Assembly (NCBI GenBank): GCA_964521105.1
Contig: CAZFPO010000152.1
Coordinates: 1-5,204 of the forward strand
Direction of reading: 5' to 3'
Source of the DNA: JAQUGA01 sp964521105
GTDB taxonomy: Bacteria > Bacteroidota > Bacteroidia > Bacteroidales > WCHB1-69
DNA length: 5,204 bases
In this document: positions 1-5,204 of the stretch, piece after piece
Position numbering within the stretch: the stretch's first letter is position 1
Layout: every line of letters starts with the position of its first letter
Translations under genes and position numbers: made by a program
Notes under the pieces: generated by a model
What the model was told of the DNA's origin: nothing
Databases searched by the model: none
What the model saw: the letters and a program-made list of their open reading frames with translations, nothing else

Positions 1-54
1 AATAATTAAAATAATATCAAAAAAAATGTTTTTTATATGAATTTTTGATTTCAT
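1..54 (-). CDS. Possible 5' end of a divergent gene, cut by the left edge
   Basis: A reverse-strand frame opens with ATG at 54 and stays open to the window edge, giving 18 residues, MKSKIHIKNIFFDIILII. A short basic start followed by a hydrophobic stretch could be the beginning of a signal peptide or membrane anchor. In its favour, a perfect Bacteroidetes -7 element (TATTTTTG, read from 80 down to 73) lies 18 bases upstream of the ATG, similar to the spacing at the better-supported genes here. Against it, an 18-codon open frame arises easily by chance, and the stretch is extremely A/T-rich with low-complexity codons. No product can be named. Confidence 0.3.
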   Translation of the reverse strand, partial: MKSKIHIKNIFFDIILII

Positions 55-72
55 TTAATAATTGCTTTTATG

Positions 73-80
73 CAAAAATA
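73..80 (-). promoter_or_regulatory. Candidate -7 promoter element, leftward
   Basis: Read on the reverse strand this is TATTTTTG, an exact fit to the Bacteroidetes TAnnTTTG -7 element, followed by CA as often seen. It would fire leftward, towards the ATG at 54. No TTTG -33 element lies at the usual distance; the nearest TTG (97-95) is too close. Chance matches are plausible in DNA this AT-rich. Confidence 0.35.
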
Positions 81-248
81 GTTTTTTTTTTAATCAACTT
101 ATCCATAGGTGCAAAAAGAACTAAAAACAGTAAAGCGTTTATAAATAATTAACAATAATGCGATAACAGATAGTTTAAATTTAAGATTTTATAAAATGTC
201 AAAAAAACATATCCTAAAAATAAGCAATAAGGTTAACTTGATATTCCT

Positions 249-256
249 TAACTTTG
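249..256 (+). promoter_or_regulatory. thiL promoter -7 element
   Basis: TAACTTTG matches the Bacteroidetes -7 consensus TAnnTTTG exactly and is followed by CA. Transcription would begin inside the A-run at 258-266, leaving a leader of roughly 10 bases before the ATG at 271. This placement argues for 271 as the thiL start, because the longer frame from 196 would begin upstream of the promoter. No clear -33 TTTG is seen about 20 bases upstream. No THI-box (TPP riboswitch) sequence is visible ahead of the gene. Confidence 0.6.
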
Positions 257-270
257 CAAAAAAAAACAAC

Positions 271-1320
271 ATGTCAATTTTTCAAAATACCGATCGAGCT
301 GAACTTTCCGAAGTGGGAGAATTTGGTTTAATTAATATGATAAAAAAATCGTTTAAAAACATTAATAAAACTACGATAAAAGGAATTGGTGACGATGCAG
401 CAGTGCTTGATTATGCAAATGAAAAAATTGTAGTTACCACCGATATTTTAACCGAAGGAATTCATTTTCACTTATCATATGTCCCCCTAAAACACTTAGG
501 ATATAAAGCGGTTGCTGTGAATTTATCGGATGTATGTGCAATGAATGCAATTCCACATCAGATTACAGTTAGTATTGCTTTGTCAAATAGATTTTCGTTA
601 GACGCAGTTGAAGAGCTTTATTCGGGAATAAAAATGGCTTGTGATAAATACAAAGTTGATTTGGTAGGAGGCGACACTACTTCAAGTGCTGCGGGTCTAT
701 TTATATCAATTACTGCAATTGGTAGTGCTAAAGAAGAAGAAATTGTTTATCGAAACTCGGCTCAGAAAGGTGATTTAATATGTGTTTCGGGCGATTTAGG
801 AGGGGCTTATACTGGTTTACTTATTTTAGAACGTGAGCGAAAAGTTTTTGAAGCGAATCCACAAAGTCAAATTGAACTTACGGGTTATGATTATATTTTA
901 GAACGACAATTAAAGCCCGAACCTAGACTTGACATTGTTGAGCTTTTAAAGGCAACTGACATTACACCTACATCAATGATTGATGTATCTGATGGTTTAG
1001 CCTCGGAAATTAAACATATTTGCTCGCAGTCAAAATTAGGTTGTAGAATAATGGAAGACAAAATTCCAATAGACATTCAAACCGAAAATGTTATAAAAGA
1101 ATTTGGTATTCCACCCACAACCGCTGCATTAAACGGAGGCGAAGATTATGAACTTTTATTTACTATTAATCAACGTGATTATGATAAAATAAAAGAGTTG
1201 AAAACAATATCTATCATTGGATATATGACCGATGAGCACGAGGGTTGCCATTTAGTTACTACCGATGATAAAATGATAGAAATTAAAGCTCAGGGTTGGG
1301 ATGGTTTAAAGAAAGGATAG
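271..1320 (+). CDS. thiL: Thiamine-monophosphate kinase
   Basis: ThiL phosphorylates thiamine monophosphate with ATP to give thiamine diphosphate, the last step of cofactor synthesis, in the cytosol. From the ATG at 271 the protein has 349 residues, typical of the family. The AIR-synthase-like fold is evident from its motifs: GIGDDAAV (38-45), TTDILTEGIHF (56-66), NLSDVCAM (84-91), GGDTT (133-137), SGDLGGAY (173-180), DVSDGLASE (238-246) and NGGEDYELLF (288-297). The aspartates that bind Mg-ATP and substrate are present (around D41/D42, D58, D87, D135, D238/D241). The frame is open from an earlier ATG at 196, but those 25 extra residues are Lys/Asn-rich, do not resemble ThiL and contain the -7 element. 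The start RTELS..GEFGLI-like N-terminus at 271 fits Bacteroidetes ThiL as I remember it. There is no Shine-Dalgarno; the leader is A-rich. The gene is monocistronic here and ends convergent with the reverse-strand block. No other thiamine gene is in view. Confidence 0.96.
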   Translation: MSIFQNTDRAELSEVGEFGLINMIKKSFKNINKTTIKGIGDDAAVLDYANEKIVVTTDILTEGIHFHLSYVPLKHLGYKAVAVNLSDVCAMNAIPHQITVSIALSNRFSLDAVEELYSGIKMACDKYKVDLVGGDTTSSAAGLFISITAIGSAKEEEIVYRNSAQKGDLICVSGDLGGAYTGLLILERERKVFEANPQSQIELTGYDYILERQLKPEPRLDIVELLKATDITPTSMIDVSDGLASEIKHICSQSKLGCRIMEDKIPIDIQTENVIKEFGIPPTTAALNGGEDYELLFTINQRDYDKIKELKTISIIGYMTDEHEGCHLVTTDDKMIEIKAQGWDGLKKG

Positions 1321-1350
1321 TTTTTTCAATAATTTAATTATCAAAAAAAC
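1320..1350. terminator. AT-rich hairpin between convergent genes, possible bidirectional terminator
   Basis: An interrupted palindrome starts at the last base of the thiL stop codon. The outer arm G-T6 (1320-1326) pairs with A6-C (1344-1350, 7 pairs), a symmetric 2x2 internal loop follows, and ATAA (1329-1332) pairs with TTAT (1338-1341) around a 5-base loop. It has only one G-C pair, so it is weak as a classical intrinsic terminator. Its position in the 48-base convergent gap (1321-1368) and its poly-T/poly-A arms make it the best terminator candidate for both directions. Confidence 0.45.
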
Positions 1351-1366
1351 AGAAATTAATGTTTTT
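1343..1366. terminator. Alternative hairpin sharing an arm with the previous one
   Basis: AAAAAC (1345-1350) can also pair with GTTTTT (1361-1366) around the 10-base loop 1351-1360. On the + strand this stem is followed by CTTT; on the - strand it is followed by further T residues. It excludes the 1320-1350 outer stem because both use the same A-rich arm. The stem is short, with one G-C pair. Confidence 0.25.
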
Positions 1367-1368
1367 CT

Positions 1369-1971
1369 TTAAATTAAAATAAAGAGCAAACCCATTCCAA
1401 TAAATCCTGAGGCAAAACCTATATAAACTTCGGCTTTTGTATGGGCATTCAAATATAAACGGGAGCCTATTATGATGCCAGATAAAAACAATATTGCGAG
1501 TATTTCAAATGAAATATTTATTTGAGTTCTACTCGAAATGCCAATTAACATTCCGCTTACCGAGCCAATGGATAAGCTATGCAAACTGATTTTCCATACA
1601 ATGCTAATAAGTAAAGACACTATTATGGTTAAAATTGAGCCTAAAATGTATAACTGAATAATTCCAGGAACACTCCACGAAGAAAAAAGATTGTATGCTA
1701 GATAATAGGAAATTCCGGTAATTAAAAGTGGTAAATATCGTTCTTCTTTTTTTTCGAGATAAATAGATGGGAAAATTTTAAATTTATAACCAATATAAAT
1801 TAATAAACTTGGTAATATAACCATCAAAACAAAAGAGATTACACAAATAGCTTCCAGCATTTTGCCATTAATCATAACAAAATTTAGACGAAAAAGTATA
1901 ATTAATAAACCAAAAAAAGCTACAAGGATAGGGTGAAAGAGATAGGAAACGACCAAAGAAAGATTTTTCAT
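1369..1971 (-). CDS. PAP2-like integral membrane protein (possible lipid-phosphate phosphatase)
   Basis: The 200-residue protein is mostly hydrophobic, with about six or seven membrane helices (roughly 7-27, 41-61, 81-97, 104-125, 153-171 and 183-199, perhaps one near 132-146). It resembles short PAP2-superfamily proteins of Bacteroidetes. A polar loop KKEER (73-78 region) fits motif 1 loosely. KISLH with H131 sits where the PSGH motif would be. SR-x5-H-x3-E (S170, R171, H177, E181) matches motif 3 (SRx5Hx3D) except for Glu in place of the final Asp. Both expected histidines and the motif 3 arginine are present, so catalysis on a prenyl or lipid phosphate is possible but unproven; the degenerate motifs could also mean another role. 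The ATG lies 3 bases after the rpoN stop with no Shine-Dalgarno, suggesting cotranscription and coupled translation. The conserved KKEER codons contain an 8-base A-run on the coding strand. Confidence 0.75.
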   Translation of the reverse strand: MKNLSLVVSYLFHPILVAFFGLLIILFRLNFVMINGKMLEAICVISFVLMVILPSLLIYIGYKFKIFPSIYLEKKEERYLPLLITGISYYLAYNLFSSWSVPGIIQLYILGSILTIIVSLLISIVWKISLHSLSIGSVSGMLIGISSRTQINISFEILAILFLSGIIIGSRLYLNAHTKAEVYIGFASGFIGMGLLFILI

Positions 1972-1974
1972 ACT

Positions 1975-3438
1975 TTAAAACTCTTTACGAAGACGAGCAA
2001 CAGGAATGTTTAATTGTTCACGGTATTTAGCAACTGTACGTCGAGCGATATTGTACCCTTTAAGTTTTAATAAAGCACAAAGTTCTTCGTCGGTTACTGG
2101 TTTCCGTTTATTTTCAGCGGAAATTTCATCGGTTAAAATTTTTTTGATTTCACGAGATGAAACTTCTTCACCCGAATCGTTGGTTAAAGATTCGGAAAAA
2201 AATGTTTTTAAAAGGAATGTGCCGTAAGGAGTTTGAACATATTTACTGTTTGCAACTCGTGATACAGTAGAAATATCTAAGCTGACAATTTCCGCAATAT
2301 CTTTTAAAATCATTGGTTTAAGTTTGGTTTCATCGCCAGTTAAAAAATACTCCTTTTGAAAATTGGCTATGGTATTCATCGTTTTTTCGAGTGTATTATA
2401 CCTTTGTTGAATGGCATCAATAAACCATTTTGCGGAGTCCATTTTTTGTTTAATAAACTGAACTGCATCTTTTTGATGCTCTTCGTTCACCGTATTAAGC
2501 ATTTCGGCAAATGAACGTTTTATTTTAAGTTCGGGTAAATTTTTAGAATTAAGTGTAACTTCCAGCTTATCTCCAGAAACATTTAACGTAAAATCGGGAA
2601 TAATATATGGATTTTGACGTGTGCTATCAATGGCTCCACCAGGTTTTGGATTTAGTTTTAAAATTTCGTCTAAAGCAATTTTAAGCTCTTGTTCGGTGCA
2701 GTTGGTTTTACTGATGATTTTTTCGTAGTGTTTTTTTGTAAACTCGTTAAAATAGTGTTCAATAATTGAAATTGCCAGTTGAATGGGCTTTGTTTCTACC
2801 CAATCATGTCGGCGAAGTTGAATAAGTAAGCATTCTTGTAAATCACGTGCTCCAATTCCAGGTGGGTCTAATTTGTGAACAATTTTGGTTAGAACATCTT
2901 CTATCTCTTTTTCGGTAACCATTATATTTTGAGTAAATGCTAAATCATCGGCAATGGAAATTAATTCTCGTTCAAGGTAGCCTGAATTTTCTAAATTCCC
3001 GATAATATGTTGAGCAATAATGTATTCTGTGTCATCAATGTCAAACATGCCTAATTGAGAAAGCATGGAATCGTTAAACGAAAGACTATCAGCAATAGGG
3101 ATCTCTTTATAGTCGTTATCGGGCGAATTGTTATTGATTTTTAATTTTTGATTTGGAATATCATAATCTTCTTCATCTAAATAATCATTTAAATCGAATT
3201 CGTCCTCGGAATTATTGTCTTCATTATCCAATTCATCTTTGTCCTCTTTGTCAAATTCATCTTTTTCTTCTTGGTCTTCCGAAGGATCATCTGGGTCTTC
3301 CAATGCGGGATTTTCCATAATTTCTTCTTTAATTCTTTGTTCGAGTGCAGCAACTGGCACTTGAATCAACTTCATCAACATAATTTGTTGAGGCGAAAGT
3401 TTTTGAAGTTGTTTTTGAGATAGACTTTGGTTTAACAT
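1975..3438 (-). CDS. rpoN: RNA polymerase sigma-54 factor
   Basis: Sigma-54 directs core RNA polymerase to -24/-12 promoters and keeps the complex closed until an AAA+ enhancer-binding activator remodels it. The 487-residue length is normal. Region I is the Gln/Leu-rich N-terminus (about 1-47) that contacts the activator. Region II is a very acidic linker (about 48-95). The core-binding domain follows, with DPPGIGARDLQECLLIQL (191-208) and LNPKPG (262-267). The helix-turn-helix lies at about 378-398, then TPYGTFLLKTFFSE (403-416), and the RpoN box ARRTVAKYRE (465-474) that reads the -24 element is intact. Nothing is missing or broken. The start at 3438 gives the canonical region I. The gene is 57 bases downstream of asnS and 3 bases upstream of the PAP2-like gene. 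A partial -7-like match (CGAATTTG, 3460-3453) 14 bases before the ATG could give it its own weak promoter. No activator or clear -24/-12 promoter was found in the window. Confidence 0.98.
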   Translation of the reverse strand: MLNQSLSQKQLQKLSPQQIMLMKLIQVPVAALEQRIKEEIMENPALEDPDDPSEDQEEKDEFDKEDKDELDNEDNNSEDEFDLNDYLDEEDYDIPNQKLKINNNSPDNDYKEIPIADSLSFNDSMLSQLGMFDIDDTEYIIAQHIIGNLENSGYLERELISIADDLAFTQNIMVTEKEIEDVLTKIVHKLDPPGIGARDLQECLLIQLRRHDWVETKPIQLAISIIEHYFNEFTKKHYEKIISKTNCTEQELKIALDEILKLNPKPGGAIDSTRQNPYIIPDFTLNVSGDKLEVTLNSKNLPELKIKRSFAEMLNTVNEEHQKDAVQFIKQKMDSAKWFIDAIQQRYNTLEKTMNTIANFQKEYFLTGDETKLKPMILKDIAEIVSLDISTVSRVANSKYVQTPYGTFLLKTFFSESLTNDSGEEVSSREIKKILTDEISAENKRKPVTDEELCALLKLKGYNIARRTVAKYREQLNIPVARLRKEF

Positions 3439-3454
3439 AATAGTTGTTTTAGCA

Positions 3455-3497
3455 AATTCGACTACAATATACGAAATAGTTTTTCAAAAGTCAAATT
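3455..3497 (-). repeat. Inverted repeat between asnS and rpoN
   Basis: On the transcribed (reverse) strand AATTTGACT (3497-3489) can pair with AGTCGAATT (3463-3455), giving nine contiguous RNA pairs including one G-U wobble, around a 25-base loop. The first arm overlaps the asnS stop codon and the second overlaps the -7-like CGAATTTG ahead of rpoN. It could be an mRNA hairpin shaping rpoN expression or transcript ends, or an operator-like palindrome. It has no T-tract after the stem, so it is not a classical terminator. Chance is not excluded. Confidence 0.3.
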
Positions 3498-4902
3498 AAA
3501 ATTCAGCATTTTGTGGAGTTCTTGGAAAAGGAATCACGTCGCGGATGTTTGTCATGCCAGTAACGAATAGGATAAGTCGTTCAAAACCAAGTCCAAAGCC
3601 ACTGTGAGGAGCGGTTCCAAACCGACGAGTATCTAAATACCACCAAATATCTTTTTCGGGAATATCTAATTCATTTGCCCATTCCACAAGTTTTTCCAAT
3701 CGTTCTTCGCGTTGCGAACCACCAATAATTTCTCCAATTTTGGGGAACAGAATATCCATAGCCCGAACTGTTTTTCCATCTTCGTTTTGCTTCATGTAAA
3801 AAGCCTTGATTTTTTTAGGATAATCGGTTAAAATTACTGGTTTACCAAAATGTTTTTCAACCAAATAGCGTTCATGTTCCGATTGTAAATCGCATCCCCA
3901 CTCAACTGGAAATTCAAATTTATGGTCGCATGCCATTAAAATCTTTACAGCTTCGGTATAGGTTGCACGAACAAAAGGCTCGTTAACAACCGATTGCAAG
4001 CGAGTAATCAATTCTTTATCAAACATGTTATTTAAAAAAGTCAGGTCATCGATGCAGTTTTCCAGTGCATAATTTACCAAATACTTGATAAATTCTTCTG
4101 CTAAATCCATGTTTTCTTTAATCTCATTAAAAGCCACTTCGGGTTCAATCATCCAAAATTCGGCTAAATGACGCGGCGTATTTGAGTTTTCGGCTCTGAA
4201 AGTTGGTCCGAATGTGTACACTTTCGATAATGCTAATGCTGCTAATTCGGCTTCGAGTTGCCCCGAAACGGTTAAATTACTAACTTTCCCGAAAAAATCC
4301 TGTGTATTATCTACTTTTCCTTCTTCATTTCGTGGAGGATTTTCCATATCCAAAGTTGTAACACGAAACATCGCACCAGCGCCTTCGGCATCCGATCCAG
4401 TTATGATTGGTGTATGTATATTAAAAAATCCTCGGTCGTTGAAAAATTTATGAATGGCAAATGTCATGTGATGACGAATGCGGAAAATGGCTCCAAATGT
4501 ATTCGTACGTGGACGAAGGTGAGCAATTTCGCGCAAAAATTCCATCGAATGTCCCTTTTTTTGCAATGGATATTTTTCGGAATCGGCTATACCCAGTATT
4601 TCAATCTCGGAAACATGAATTTCGTGCGATTGACCACTTGCTGGCGACTCTTTTAAAAGACCATTAACCGAAATACAACTTCCCGTTGTAATGTTTTTTA
4701 AAATTTCTTCATCAAAATTTGGAACGTCAATTACAATTTGCATATTGTGTATTATCGAACCATCATTTATAGCTACAAATGCAATCTCTTTATTCGAGCG
4801 TTTGGTTCGTACCCAGCCTTTTATATTAATTTCTTGCTCTAGTTGAATGGATGTTGTGTTTTTGATAATCTCAATAATCGGAGTTCGTGGTATTGATTTC
4901 AT
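3496..4902 (-). CDS. asnS: Asparagine--tRNA ligase (AsnRS)
   Basis: AsnRS charges tRNA-Asn with asparagine using ATP; it is a cytosolic class IIb synthetase acting as a dimer. From the ATG at 4902 the protein has 468 residues, normal for the family. The N-terminal OB-fold anticodon-binding domain covers about 25-105 (IKGWVRTKR near its start). The catalytic domain shows motif 1 around FFNDRGFFNIHTPIIT (153-168), motif 2 in GPTFRAENSNTPRHLAEFW (232-250) followed by MIEPE, and motif 3 from GFGLGFERL (435-443) to the end, with the ATP-binding arginine R442. The protein ends RTPQNAEF. The frame is open from 4998, adding 32 residues, but these are basic and aromatic, do not resemble AsnRS, and span the -7 element at 4925-4918, so 4902 is preferred. 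The leader is A-rich with no Shine-Dalgarno. It is the first gene of the likely asnS-rpoN-PAP2 block. AspRS is the main alternative; the motif 2 and 3 wording favours AsnRS. Confidence 0.97.
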   Translation of the reverse strand: MKSIPRTPIIEIIKNTTSIQLEQEINIKGWVRTKRSNKEIAFVAINDGSIIHNMQIVIDVPNFDEEILKNITTGSCISVNGLLKESPASGQSHEIHVSEIEILGIADSEKYPLQKKGHSMEFLREIAHLRPRTNTFGAIFRIRHHMTFAIHKFFNDRGFFNIHTPIITGSDAEGAGAMFRVTTLDMENPPRNEEGKVDNTQDFFGKVSNLTVSGQLEAELAALALSKVYTFGPTFRAENSNTPRHLAEFWMIEPEVAFNEIKENMDLAEEFIKYLVNYALENCIDDLTFLNNMFDKELITRLQSVVNEPFVRATYTEAVKILMACDHKFEFPVEWGCDLQSEHERYLVEKHFGKPVILTDYPKKIKAFYMKQNEDGKTVRAMDILFPKIGEIIGGSQREERLEKLVEWANELDIPEKDIWWYLDTRRFGTAPHSGFGLGFERLILFVTGMTNIRDVIPFPRTPQNAEF

Positions 4903-4917
4903 ATTGCGTTTTTTTTG

Positions 4918-4925
4918 CAAATGTA
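4918..4925 (-). promoter_or_regulatory. asnS promoter -7 element
   Basis: On the reverse strand this reads TACATTTG followed by CA, an exact TAnnTTTG match. Transcription would start inside the following 8-base A-run, giving a leader of about 10 bases before the ATG at 4902. Its spacing to the start codon (15 bases) is almost the same as at thiL (14). No clear TTTG -33 element is seen at the right distance. Confidence 0.6.
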
Positions 4926-5008
4926 AAGCAAAAAGTCGAAAATGAAAATTTGATTTTTCGTTTGAATGAAGAAAAACTTTGAAAATGCAGGAAAACAAAT
5001 ATAAAAGT

Positions 5009-5062
5009 ATGCCTATTGCTAAGAAATCCGACAGCGTACCAAATGACAGGAAAAATGATTAA
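5009..5062 (+). CDS. Very short leader-like ORF upstream of the right-edge gene
   Basis: ATG at 5009 opens a 17-residue frame, MPIAKKSDSVPNDRKND, ending in TAA at 5060-5062. It is noticeably less A/T-rich than the flanking bases and its residue mix looks protein-like. It has no Shine-Dalgarno. A partial promoter, TTTG (4949-4952), 21 bases, AAACTTTG (4974-4981), could transcribe it. It may be a leader peptide, a remnant of a lost gene, or chance. It has no recognisable family. Confidence 0.13.
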   Translation: MPIAKKSDSVPNDRKND

Positions 5063-5067
5063 ATTTG
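5060..5067 (+). promoter_or_regulatory. -7 promoter element of the right-edge gene
   Basis: TAAATTTG is an exact match to the Bacteroidetes -7 consensus TAnnTTTG, ending 24 bases before the ATG at 5092. Transcription would start near 5073, leaving a leader of roughly 18 bases that contains the AAGGAG site. No -33 TTTG is evident. The element overlaps the stop codon of the short ORF at 5009-5062. Confidence 0.5.
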
Positions 5068-5080
5068 TAAACTAAAATAC

Positions 5081-5086
5081 AAGGAG
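5081..5086 (+). promoter_or_regulatory. Strong Shine-Dalgarno site
   Basis: AAGGAG with a 5-base spacer to the ATG at 5092 is near-ideal complementarity to the 16S rRNA 3' end. It fixes the start codon. It stands out because thiL, asnS, rpoN and the PAP2-like gene have no such site, as is common in Bacteroidetes, where initiation rarely relies on Shine-Dalgarno pairing. Confidence 0.65.
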
Positions 5087-5091
5087 TTAGA

Positions 5092-5204
5092 ATGAAAGAA
5101 AAACTTACAATAGACAAACTAAAAGCTGAAGCCAAAGCATTTTGCATTGCTGAATCGAAAATTCAAAATAAATCACTTTTTGGGGTAACTGACGGAAAAG
5201 CAGT
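5092..5204 (+). CDS. N-terminus of an unidentified protein, cut by the right edge (possibly a type II restriction endonuclease)
   Basis: The frame opens at ATG 5092 and is open to the edge, giving 37 complete codons. It begins MKEKLTIDKLKAEAKAFC and ends with LFGVTDGKAV. The first half looks like an amphipathic, charged helix; there is no signal peptide or membrane segment, so the protein is probably cytosolic. The helix followed by a D-G-K-A-V turn faintly recalls the N-termini of some type II restriction enzymes, which often continue with a G-T-x-x-E helix, but this is recall without a search and no catalytic residues are in view. The AAGGAG site and the -7 element at 5060-5067 support a real, expressed gene. 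It is transcribed away from asnS. That the gene is real is fairly sure; its function is not. Confidence 0.7.
   Translation, partial: MKEKLTIDKLKAEAKAFCIAESKIQNKSLFGVTDGKA

Noticed and set aside
99..107. DnaA-box-like TTATCCATA
   Set aside because: A single copy with one mismatch to TTATCCACA and no other boxes nearby; not evidence of a replication origin or DnaA control.
196..270. 25-codon N-terminal extension of thiL from an upstream ATG
   Set aside because: The added residues are Lys/Asn-rich, unlike ThiL, and contain the -7 element at 249-256; the start at 271 gives a normal family length.
891..1076. Reverse-strand ORF inside thiL
   Set aside because: Antisense shadow within the conserved ThiL coding sequence, without start signals.
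1408..1420. CTGAG-containing stretch that could suggest a THI-box riboswitch
   Set aside because: It is inside the PAP2-like coding region, far from and downstream of thiL, with no surrounding riboswitch structure.
2006..2227. Forward-strand ORF inside rpoN
   Set aside because: Antisense shadow of the rpoN C-terminus, with no promoter, ribosome-binding site or recognisable protein.
3355..3370. TGGCAC-like sequence as a possible sigma-54 promoter
   Set aside because: TGGCAC is present on the + strand but no TTGC follows at -12 spacing, and it lies inside rpoN coding sequence.
4214..4667. Three overlapping forward-strand ORFs inside asnS
   Set aside because: Antisense shadows of the conserved asnS catalytic domain; three different frames overlap each other and none resembles a protein.
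4903..4998. 32-codon N-terminal extension of asnS
   Set aside because: It spans the -7 element at 4925-4918 and has no AsnRS resemblance; the ATG at 4902 gives a normal N-terminus.

Overview
The window looks like a piece of a Bacteroidetes (Bacteroidota) chromosome, most likely Bacteroidales-like. It is very AT-rich. The recognisable proteins resemble Bacteroidetes versions of their families, judged from memory without a search. Four gene starts are preceded at short distance by the Bacteroidetes-type promoter -7 element TAnnTTTG, and most starts lack a Shine-Dalgarno sequence. It reads mainly as ordinary housekeeping sequence.

Layout. Positions 1-270 are an AT-rich divergent control region; a short reverse reading frame with its own -7 element may be the start of a gene running off the left edge. 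thiL (thiamine-monophosphate kinase, 271-1320, +) comes next. It converges on a three-gene reverse-strand block: asnS (asparaginyl-tRNA synthetase, 4902-3496), rpoN (sigma-54, 3438-1975) and a six- or seven-helix PAP2-like membrane protein (1971-1369). The convergent gap at 1321-1368 holds AT-rich inverted repeats that could stop transcription from both sides. rpoN and the PAP2-like gene are only 3 bases apart and are probably cotranscribed. asnS and rpoN are 57 bases apart, with an inverted repeat in the gap.

Right of asnS, a divergent intergenic region (4903-5091) leads to a gene starting at 5092 (+) and cut by the window edge. Only 37 residues are visible. It has a perfect -7 element and, unlike its neighbours, a strong AAGGAG ribosome-binding site. 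Its N-terminus faintly recalls type II restriction enzymes, but this cannot be settled from the window. If correct, accessory (restriction-modification) DNA would begin just to the right.

Functionally, thiL makes thiamine diphosphate, asnS charges tRNA-Asn, rpoN directs core RNA polymerase to -24/-12 promoters, and the PAP2-like protein is a possible lipid-phosphate phosphatase. They share no pathway. I found no convincing undescribed system. The least explained parts are the right-edge gene with its leader, the variant active site of the PAP2-like protein, and the inverted repeats in the gaps.
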